A stretch of DNA of 18,797 nucleotides from an uncultured Gemmatimonadota bacterium (lineage in GTDB: Bacteria > Gemmatimonadota > Gemmatimonadetes > Gemmatimonadales > Gemmatimonadaceae): positions 1 to 18,797 of the forward strand of contig CAMLHT010000043.1 in the NCBI GenBank assembly GCA_946479895.1, read 5' to 3'. The translations under genes and the position numbers were made by a program. A model generated the notes under the pieces. The model saw only the letters and a list, made by a program, of their open reading frames with translations, was not told where the DNA came from and made no database searches. Shown here piece after piece: positions 8,759-14,801 of this stretch (the stretch's first letter is position 1; every line of letters starts with the position of its first letter).

Positions 8759-10033
8759 TCAGCCGAGTCGGTCGATCCCCACGTAGGGCTGGAGCGCCGA
8801 CGGAATGCGGACCGAGCCGTCGTCCTGGAGGTTGTGCTCCAGCAGGCACGCGAGCGTGCGCGGAAATGCGAGGCCCGATCCGTTGAGTGTGTGGACGAAC
8901 CGCGGCTTCTCCCCCTTCGCGGCGCGATAGCGGATGTTGGCTCGCCGCGCCTGGAAGTCGACGAAGTTGCTGCAGGACGAGACCTCGAGCCAGGCGCCGA
9001 CGCCGGCGGCCCAGCACTCGAGATCGTACGTCATGGCCGAGGAGAATCCGGTGTCGCCGGCGGCGAGCAGCTTGCGGCGGTACGGGAGCTCCAGCCGCTC
9101 GAGACAGGTCTCGGCATGCCGGGTGAGCTTCTCGAGCTCACCGGCCGACGTCTCCGGCGTCGCGTACCGCACCAGCTCCACCTTGTCGAACTCGTGGGTG
9201 CGGAGCACGCCGCGCGTGTCCTTGCCGGCGGACCCCGCCTCGCGCCGGAAGCACTTGCTGTAGGCCACGAACGCCGCCGGCAGCTTCTCGCCGTCGAGGA
9301 TCTCGTCCCGGTACAGATTGGTCACCGGGACCTCGGCGGTCGGGATGAGGAACATGTCGTCGCTGCTGGTCGAGTACGCATCGTCCTCGAACTTCGGCAA
9401 CTGGCCCGTGCCCGTCATGGTCTGACGGGTGACGAGCTGCGGCGGCCAGACTTCCTCGTAGCCATGCTCCCGCGCGTGCAGGTCCATGAAGAAGTTCAGC
9501 AGGCCCCGGACGAGTCGCGCGCCCATGCCGCGATACACGATGAAGCCGGACCCGCTGATCTTCGACGAACGCTCGAGGTCGATGAGGCCAAGCCGCGCGC
9601 CGATGTCCCAGTGGGGAGCGAGCGCGCCGGTCTTCCGCGGCTCGCCCCACGTCTTCACGATGACGTTCCGCTCCTCTCCACCCTCGGGGACGTCGGGAAG
9701 GGTGACGTTCGGGATCTCGAGGAGGATGCCCTGGAGACCCGACTCGACCTCGCGCAGGTCGACTTCCAGCCTGGCGATCTCGTCGCCAAGGGCGCGGCCG
9801 TTGGCGATCAGCTCGTCGGCGTTCTCGCCGGCCTTCTTGCGCCGGGCGACTTCCTGCGCGTTCGAGTTGCGGGCGGCCTTCCGCTCATCGGCGGCGACGA
9901 TCAGCGCGCGGCGCTGCTGGTCGAGCCCCTCGGCCCGCGCGAGCACCGGCGCCAGGCCCTCGAGCGCGCCGCGGCGACGCAGCCCCTCGCGGAGCACGTC
10001 GATCTGGTCGCGCAGCATCCGCAGGTCATGCAT
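8759..10033 (-). CDS. serS: Seryl-tRNA synthetase
   Basis: A class II aminoacyl-tRNA synthetase that charges tRNA(Ser) and tRNA(Sec) with serine. The 424 residues match the usual length. Visible parts are the N-terminal antiparallel coiled-coil arm (about residues 28-105), the TAEVP serine-site motif (232-236), motif 2 from FRREAGSAGKDTRG (262-275) to RTHEFDKVE, YDLECWAAG, EVSSCSNFVDFQARR (350-364), and motif 3 starting NGSGLAFPRTLACLLE (384-399). Motif 3 has FPRT where many bacterial enzymes have VGRT; the catalytic Arg is kept, and ALATPR-type variants are known in Thermus, so activity is expected. The ATG at 10033 lies 9 bases after the stop of the upstream lipoprotein gene, so the two are probably co-transcribed. 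Confidence 0.97.
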   Translation of the reverse strand: MHDLRMLRDQIDVLREGLRRRGALEGLAPVLARAEGLDQQRRALIVAADERKAARNSNAQEVARRKKAGENADELIANGRALGDEIARLEVDLREVESGLQGILLEIPNVTLPDVPEGGEERNVIVKTWGEPRKTGALAPHWDIGARLGLIDLERSSKISGSGFIVYRGMGARLVRGLLNFFMDLHAREHGYEEVWPPQLVTRQTMTGTGQLPKFEDDAYSTSSDDMFLIPTAEVPVTNLYRDEILDGEKLPAAFVAYSKCFRREAGSAGKDTRGVLRTHEFDKVELVRYATPETSAGELEKLTRHAETCLERLELPYRRKLLAAGDTGFSSAMTYDLECWAAGVGAWLEVSSCSNFVDFQARRANIRYRAAKGEKPRFVHTLNGSGLAFPRTLACLLEHNLQDDGSVRIPSALQPYVGIDRLG

Positions 10034-10042
10034 GCGCGGAGC

Positions 10043-10633
10043 TCAGTCGCGGGGAATGCCGGCCGCGAACGACCGGAATCCGCAATTGCGATTGATCGTC
10101 GCCATGAAGGCGATCGTTCGCTTGTCGGGATCCACCGCGGTGATGACGATCTTGGAGAAGTACGACTGGCCCTTGAGGCTGAACCGGCAAGTCAGGTCGT
10201 CCCGGCTCTCGATCACGACGGGCTGACCCACCGACACCACCATCGCCGTGTCGGGCCGGTAGCCTTCCTTCGGCGCCTCGAGGATGGACTCGAAGGTGCC
10301 GGTGCCCTTCAGGAGGGCGACACTGTACGGCCCGGCGAAGCCGGAGGCGATCGCCCGCGCCGGGATCAGCACCACGTTGCCGCCGGCATCGATGTCGAAC
10401 ACGATGTCGTAGCCGAAGCCCTGGTCGGCCCGGCTGATGACGCCGTCGAAGAACTTGATGCTATTCGGGGCGTTGGGCGGCGACTGGTTCAGGGTGAACA
10501 CCGTGTCTTCGATGGTCACGTTCGCGTACGACGCGTCGATCTGCGTGAGCTCCTTGCAGGCGCCGAGGGACAGCGCGAGGGCGAAGGCGGCGATGACGCG
10601 GCCGAGACGTTGGGCGGGCGGAAAGGTGGTCAT
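10043..10633 (-). CDS. Putative lipoprotein of unknown function
   Basis: A 196-residue protein with a basic/hydrophobic N-terminus and a good lipobox, LSLGAC with Cys26 as the lipidated residue, so it is probably anchored in the outer or inner membrane facing the periplasm. The mature part begins KELTQIDASYANVTIEDTVFTLN and looks beta-rich, with two further cysteines (LTCRF and NRNCGF) that could pair. I do not recognise a named domain. It lies 9 bases upstream of serS on the same strand. A promoter candidate (see 10643-10671) places transcription start only a few bases before the ATG. Confidence 0.75.
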   Translation of the reverse strand: MTTFPPAQRLGRVIAAFALALSLGACKELTQIDASYANVTIEDTVFTLNQSPPNAPNSIKFFDGVISRADQGFGYDIVFDIDAGGNVVLIPARAIASGFAGPYSVALLKGTGTFESILEAPKEGYRPDTAMVVSVGQPVVIESRDDLTCRFSLKGQSYFSKIVITAVDPDKRTIAFMATINRNCGFRSFAAGIPRD

Positions 10634-10642
10634 TCGGAGCGA

Positions 10643-10671
10643 AGGATAGGGAGCGGCGTGGGGTTGTTCAA
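10643..10671 (-). promoter_or_regulatory. Sigma70-like promoter candidate, nearly leaderless
   Basis: On the minus strand TTGAAC (complement of 10666-10671) and TATCCT (complement of 10643-10648) are separated by exactly 17 bases. Only 9 bases separate the -10 from the ATG of the lipoprotein at 10633, so the transcript would have at most a few leader bases, and no Shine-Dalgarno is present. Confidence 0.45.
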
Positions 10672-10685
10672 GCGATTGTGGTGAA

Positions 10686-10714
10686 TTGACTTCGATTCTC
10701 TCGGCGCCTAGGCT
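10686..10714 (+). promoter_or_regulatory. Sigma70-like promoter candidate for the Roadblock operon
   Basis: TTGACT (10686-10691, five of six consensus) is followed after 17 bases by TAGGCT (10709-10714, three of six). Transcription would begin near 10721, just upstream of the GGGGAG ribosome-binding site at about 10730-10735. The first gene therefore has a short leader. It is back to back with the minus-strand promoter for the lipoprotein-serS pair. Confidence 0.45.
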
Positions 10715-10742
10715 TCCGCATCACCTTCTGGGGAGCGCGCAC

Positions 10743-11096
10743 TTGCCTGGCATCCGTGATCTGGTCGCCGCCGTCCGGCAGCGCGAAGGGGTCGAAGCCG
10801 CCGTGGTGCTGGGCAATGACGGACTGCTCATCCACGGCAGCGGCCAGCCCGGTTTCGACCTCGAGACGCTGTCGGCCACCGTGCCCGGCATCGTCTCGAT
10901 GCTGAGCGACCTTTCGCGCGCCGCCCGGGTGGGCGACGTCGATTCCATCGTCGCCCAGACCTCGGACGGCTTCCTGATCGTCAATGTCATCAGCGCCGAA
11001 GCGTTCCTCCTCGTGGTGCTGCGGTTCGACGCGAACGTCGCGCAACTGCTTGGCGAGCTGCGTCGCAACCGCGAATCCATCGCCGCCCTCGTCTGA
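10743..11096 (+). CDS. Roadblock/LC7 domain protein (MglB-like)
   Basis: A single-domain protein of 117 residues from TTG 10743. The pattern IRDLVAAVRQREGVEAAVVLGNDGLLI, a central LAA-like helix, then SDGFLIVNVISAEAFLLVVLRFDANVAQLLGELRR, is the Roadblock/LC7 fold. Such proteins dimerise and act on small GTPases, as MglB does for MglA in cell polarity and motility. No GTPase gene is in the window. The frame is open back to another TTG at 10686, but that codon is inside the predicted -35 box. TTG 10743 is preceded by GGGGAG at 7-8 bases and gives the usual family N-terminus, so I choose it. Three bases separate it from the response regulator, implying joint expression. A link to cell polarity or transport is inference. 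Confidence 0.8.
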   Translation: MPGIRDLVAAVRQREGVEAAVVLGNDGLLIHGSGQPGFDLETLSATVPGIVSMLSDLSRAARVGDVDSIVAQTSDGFLIVNVISAEAFLLVVLRFDANVAQLLGELRRNRESIAALV

Positions 11097-11099
11097 CCG

Positions 11100-11516
11100 G
11101 TGACAACGACGCAAACGTCGCGACACGTCCTCGTCGCCGACGACGAGCCGCACATCGGCCGCATCATCAAGATGAAACTCGAGCAGGGCCCCTTCCGGGT
11201 CACGCTCGTGTACGACGGGCGCGAGGCCCTGGAGGCCATCGAGCGGCATGAGGACATCTCGCTGGTGCTGCTGGACCTCATGATGCCACACCTCAGCGGC
11301 CTGGATGTTCTCGCCGCGGTCCGCGCCAACCCGAAGCATGCCGCCCTGCCCTGCATCATCCTGACGGCGGCGGGCCAGGAGCAGCAGCACACGAAGGCCA
11401 TGGCGCTCGGCGCGACGGATTTCCTCACGAAGCCCTTCAGCCCGAAGCGGCTGTACGCCCGGGCGGCCGAGCTCGTCGGGCTGCCGCCCGAGGACCAGGT
11501 CGAAGCGTCGGCATGA
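11100..11516 (+). CDS. Stand-alone response regulator receiver protein
   Basis: A 138-residue, CheY-like single receiver domain with no output domain. The acidic pocket is D14-D15, the phospho-acceptor is D59 in LVLLDLMMP, the switch residue is T89 in CIILTAAG, and the conserved lysine is K111 in FLTKPF; all key residues are intact. The C-terminus ends soon after helix 5. The start is GTG 11100. The stop overlaps the next gene by 4 bases (ATGA). No histidine kinase is nearby, so its phosphodonor must be encoded elsewhere. Pairing with a Roadblock protein suggests control by protein-protein contact rather than DNA binding (inference). Confidence 0.9.
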   Translation: MTTTQTSRHVLVADDEPHIGRIIKMKLEQGPFRVTLVYDGREALEAIERHEDISLVLLDLMMPHLSGLDVLAAVRANPKHAALPCIILTAAGQEQQHTKAMALGATDFLTKPFSPKRLYARAAELVGLPPEDQVEASA

Positions 11517-12547
11517 GCACCTGGGTCGTGGTTCTGGCGGGTGGCGTCGGATCCCGCTTCTGGCCCCTGAGCACCCCGGACCGGCCGAAGCAGATGCTGC
11601 CGCTGGTCGGTGACCGTCCCCTTCTCGAGGAGTCGGTGCGGCGGCTGACGCCGCTCGTGGACCCGTCGCGCGTCCTGATCCTCACGAACGCGAGCCTCCA
11701 GGCCTCCGTACGCGAGCTCCTTCCCGACGTCCCCGCCACGAACGTCATCGCCGAGCCGCGTGCCGGCGGGACGGCGGCGGCGCTCGCGTGGGGAGCGCAG
11801 GAGATCACGCGCCGCGCCGGACCGGAGGCGGTCATGATCTCGGTTCACGCCGACTGGGCGGTGGGCCAGGCCGATCGGTTCGTGGCAACGCTTCGCGAGG
11901 CGGCGCAGGTCGCGGCGCAGCATCACGCGCTCGTCACGGTGGGCGTCATCCCGACCCGCCCCGATCCCGGCTTCGGATACATCGAGCCGGGCGCCGAGGT
12001 GGCGCCGGGAGTGAAGCGCGTCGCGAAGTTCGTGGAGAAGCCGGATCGCGCCCGCGCGGCGCTGATGATCGGCAAGGGGGCGCTCTGGAACTCGGGCATC
12101 TTCGTCTGGCGTGCCGGTGACTTCCTCGACGACGTGCGGGCGCTGACGCCCGAGGTCTCGACCGCCCTGCACCAGCATGCCGACGACATCGACGCGTTCT
12201 TCCGTGACGTGACGCCGATCTCGGTCGACCACGGCGTGCTCGAGCGGAGCTCGCGGGTGATGGTGATGCCGGGCGACTTCGGCTGGGACGACGTGGGCAC
12301 CTGGGGCGCGCTGCAGCGGGTGCGGAAGCGCGATGCGACGGGCAACGCGATGACCGGGAAGGCCCATGCCGTCGACGCGTCGAGCAACGTCGTGCACGCG
12401 GAGGGCATGACGGTGGTGCTGTACGGCGTCGAGGACCTCGTGGTCGTGGCGAAGGACGGCCTCGTGCTCGTGACGAGCGTCGACAAGTCGTCCGACCTGA
12501 AGAAGCTGATCGACGCGCTGCCGCGAGGGCTGGTGGAGCGCTCATGA
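11513..12547 (+). CDS. manC: Mannose-1-phosphate guanylyltransferase (GMP only)
   Basis: It makes GDP-mannose from GTP and mannose-1-phosphate, a precursor for mannosylated polysaccharides, fucose and rhamnose derivatives. The 344-residue protein begins with the nucleotide-binding signature VVLAGGVGSRFWPLS followed by RPKQMLPL. FVEKPD, ALWNSGIFVW and GDFGWDDVGTW are the typical downstream motifs. It contains only the nucleotidyltransferase part plus a short C-terminal beta region, without the cupin isomerase domain of bifunctional ManC/AlgA. It overlaps its neighbours by 4 bases on both sides. Specificity for mannose rather than another hexose-1-phosphate is inferred from family resemblance. 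Confidence 0.88.
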   Translation: MSTWVVVLAGGVGSRFWPLSTPDRPKQMLPLVGDRPLLEESVRRLTPLVDPSRVLILTNASLQASVRELLPDVPATNVIAEPRAGGTAAALAWGAQEITRRAGPEAVMISVHADWAVGQADRFVATLREAAQVAAQHHALVTVGVIPTRPDPGFGYIEPGAEVAPGVKRVAKFVEKPDRARAALMIGKGALWNSGIFVWRAGDFLDDVRALTPEVSTALHQHADDIDAFFRDVTPISVDHGVLERSSRVMVMPGDFGWDDVGTWGALQRVRKRDATGNAMTGKAHAVDASSNVVHAEGMTVVLYGVEDLVVVAKDGLVLVTSVDKSSDLKKLIDALPRGLVERS

Positions 12548-13755
12548 TCGTCTTCTACGATGACGCCGTCGCGCGCGCGTTCGAGCCGTTCGCCCTGACG
12601 CGCCCGATCTCGTCGCTGGTGACGGGCACGCTGCCGATCTTCGAGCGCTGGGGGATGCTGGCGGGAGACGCGGAGACACGGTCGATCGCGGCGCCGCATC
12701 TCGCCGACTTCGACGAGCATCCGCGCGCCGCGGATTCCGCGCTGCCCGCCGGCACCTTTCTCGTGAATTCGCGATTCGCGCCGGCGATGGGCTTCGCCGC
12801 TCCCCTGGCCGCCGACGTCACGGCGTGGCGGGCCGACGGACGGACCGCCGCGGTGCGACTCACCTCGCCGCTCGACGCGAAGGCCCTCGCGGACGAGTCG
12901 TTCTCGCTGGACTCGCTCGCAAAAGGCAAGCAGGTGGACGTCGAAGGGTGGTGGCATGACGAGGTCTGGGACTTCCTGCGGCACCTGCCGGCGATCCTGG
13001 CGGCGGACATCACCGCCCCGCTGAAGCACGAGAACCCGGCGCTGCGGGCGCGCTTCAAGCCGCCCGCGCATTCGACCGTCCTCGGCACGGGGGCGCTGAT
13101 GGTCCATGCCGACGCGCAGGTCGAGCCGCACGTGGTGTTCGACACCAGCGGCGGCCCGATCTACGTCGACGCGGGGGCGCACGTCCACGCGTTCACGCGC
13201 ATCAACGGCCCGTGCTACATCGGACGCGACGCGACCATCATGGGCGGCGACATCTCGGGCTGCTCGATCGGCCCCGTCTCGAAGATCCGCGGCGAGATAT
13301 CAGGGACGATCGTGCTGGGCTACTCGAACAAGGGCCACGACGGCTTCGTCGGCAATTCGTACCTCGGCCGCTGGGTGAACCTCGGCGCCGGCAGCGTCAC
13401 GAGCAACCTGAAGAACACCTACGGCGCCGTGTCGCTGTGGACGCCGACGGGCATCCGTCCCACCGGCATGCAGTTCCTCGGCACGCTCTTCGGCGATCAC
13501 GTGAAGACCGGCATCGGGACGAAGCTGACGACGGGCACGGTGCTCGGCGCCGGCGCCAACGTCTACGGGTCGAAGATGCCGCCGAAGGCCGTCGCGCCGT
13601 TCTCGTGGGGCGAGGGCGAGCCGTATGATCTGTACCGGATCGACAAGTTCCTGTCGAGCGCGAAGACCGTGATGGCCCGGCGGAAGATGGAGCTGACCGA
13701 GCGCATGGCGCGCCAGCTCACGCGATCGTTCGAGCAGCGCTGGAGCGTGAAGTGA
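12544..13755 (+). CDS. GlmU-like sugar nucleotidyltransferase/acetyltransferase (alternative GlmU family)
   Basis: A 403-residue, two-part protein. The N-terminus (IVFYDDAVARAFEPFALTRPISSLVTG) matches the alternative bacterial GlmU family, which starts with FxD and a LTRP motif instead of the LAAGxGTRM loop of classical GlmU. From about residue 176 it is a left-handed beta-helix (hexapeptide repeats), including GYSNKGHDGFVGNSYLG (259-275) and VNLGAGSVTSNLKNTYG (278-294), the conserved acetyltransferase core. The family is thought to make UDP-GlcNAc from GlcN-1-P, acetyl-CoA and UTP. Oddity: at residues 25-27 the sequence is LVTG where I recall the family usually having an Arg (LRxG), so the nucleotidyl half may be altered. 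It starts 4 bases inside manC and ends overlapping the next gene by 4. Confidence 0.8.
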   Translation: MIVFYDDAVARAFEPFALTRPISSLVTGTLPIFERWGMLAGDAETRSIAAPHLADFDEHPRAADSALPAGTFLVNSRFAPAMGFAAPLAADVTAWRADGRTAAVRLTSPLDAKALADESFSLDSLAKGKQVDVEGWWHDEVWDFLRHLPAILAADITAPLKHENPALRARFKPPAHSTVLGTGALMVHADAQVEPHVVFDTSGGPIYVDAGAHVHAFTRINGPCYIGRDATIMGGDISGCSIGPVSKIRGEISGTIVLGYSNKGHDGFVGNSYLGRWVNLGAGSVTSNLKNTYGAVSLWTPTGIRPTGMQFLGTLFGDHVKTGIGTKLTTGTVLGAGANVYGSKMPPKAVAPFSWGEGEPYDLYRIDKFLSSAKTVMARRKMELTERMARQLTRSFEQRWSVK

Positions 13756-14552
13756 GGCTCTGGATGCTGGGCTCGGGGTCCAGCGGCAACGCCGTGCTGG
13801 TGGAGTGCGACGATGAGCGTATCCTCATCGACTGCGGTTTCGGCACGCGGACGATCAAGCAGCGTATGGCGGTGGCCGGAGTCGACCCGCGGACGGTGAG
13901 CGCCTGCCTGGTGACGCACGAGCACTCGGATCACGTCTCTGGCGTGGCGAAGGCGGCGAAGAAGTGGAGCTGGCCGATCTTCGCCACAGCCGGCACGGCC
14001 ACGGCGACCGAGCTGCTCGAGGCTCCGGTGACGACCATCTCGCCGCACGAGCAGATCCAGCTCGTGCGGATGACGATCGACGTCGTCCCGACGCCGCATG
14101 ACGCCGAGGAGTCGGTGGGGTTCGTGATCACGTCGCGGTCGACCGGGGCGCGGGCGGCGGTGTTCACCGACATCGGGCACGTGACGACGGCGGTGCGAAA
14201 GGCCTGCGCCGACGTGAACGTGCTGGTCATCGAGAGCAATCACGACGACGAGATGCTGCGGTACGGCCCGTACCCGCTCTTTCTCCAGAACCGGATCCGA
14301 AGCCGGGTGGGCCACCTGAGCAATCCGCACGCGGCGGAGCTCATCGGCGAGTCGGTGAATCCCGGGCTTCAGCACGTCGTGCTCGCGCACCTGAGTGAGC
14401 AGTGCAACACGCCACGCCGGGCGATCGATACGGCTGCCCCCATCCTGCGAAAGACGCGCTTCAAGGGGCGCGTCACCGCGGCACCCCAGGATCGCGTGGT
14501 CGGGCCGTTCGTGCCGACGGGCGGAGCGGCGGTGCAGTTCGACCTGTTCTAG
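13752..14552 (+). CDS. Metallo-beta-lactamase-fold hydrolase, YycJ/WalJ type
   Basis: A 266-residue protein starting at GTG 13752 with the family N-terminus LWMLGSGSSGNAVLVE. The metal motif is THEHSDH (His56, His58, Asp60, His61), with further ligands likely in TPHDAEES, FTDIGH and the late VVLAHLSEQCNTP histidine. This matches the YycJ/WalJ branch, whose B. subtilis member sits in the walRK cell-wall-stress operon and has been described as a 5'-3' DNA exonuclease in mismatch repair. It is cytoplasmic (no signal peptide). Last of five tightly coupled genes; it overlaps the GlmU-like gene by 4 bases. The exact substrate in this organism is unknown. Confidence 0.87.
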   Translation: MRLWMLGSGSSGNAVLVECDDERILIDCGFGTRTIKQRMAVAGVDPRTVSACLVTHEHSDHVSGVAKAAKKWSWPIFATAGTATATELLEAPVTTISPHEQIQLVRMTIDVVPTPHDAEESVGFVITSRSTGARAAVFTDIGHVTTAVRKACADVNVLVIESNHDDEMLRYGPYPLFLQNRIRSRVGHLSNPHAAELIGESVNPGLQHVVLAHLSEQCNTPRRAIDTAAPILRKTRFKGRVTAAPQDRVVGPFVPTGGAAVQFDLF

Positions 14553-14801
14553 CCCGAGAGCGGGATAGCGGGCAGAGAACGGCTCGGCGTCGATTCGGCG
14601 CCGATGAGACTCGTGGGCGACCATGCGCGCATGGTTGACGGTTACGGCCTGGGCAGAACTGCCCAACCATCCCGATTCGCAGTTGCGGGCCCCGGTACCT
14701 CCCGTATGTTTGGGCCGCCGGTGATACGGATCACTCCGCCACTGTGATCTCACCGCAATCGCCGCCCACCCGGCGATCCCACATCCCACAGGAGGACCTC
14801 T
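14553..14801 (+). promoter_or_regulatory. Palindrome-rich upstream region of the surface lipoprotein gene
   Basis: This 249-base gap holds several dyads. TCGGCG/CGCCGA (14584-14604, 9-base loop) may end the preceding operon. TGGGCA-GAAC-TGCCCA (14650-14665) is nested in a wider ATGGTTG/CAACCAT pair (14631-14670). A CRP/FNR-like dyad GTGA-TACGGA-TCAC is at 14721-14734. A weak sigma70-like promoter, TTGCGG (14683-14688) with TATGTT (14705-14710) at 16 bases, lies just before the GTGA/TCAC dyad, so a protein bound there could block transcription start. A strong ribosome-binding site, AGGAGG (14790-14795), is 6 bases before the ATG. Individual assignments are tentative. Confidence 0.4.

Noticed and set aside
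8580..9017. Minus-strand open frame covering the inverted-repeat element
   Set aside because: Most of it lies antisense to nothing but in the wrong frame of serS, and the part in the element is only the repeat translated; no transposase motif is seen.
8747..10684. Plus-strand open frame opposite serS and the lipoprotein gene
   Set aside because: Antisense to serS, which has every class II motif; the translation is compositionally biased.
10686..10742. 19-residue N-terminal extension of the Roadblock protein from TTG 10686
   Set aside because: The codon forms part of a good -35 box, and TTG 10743 has a GGGGAG site at proper distance and gives the normal domain start.
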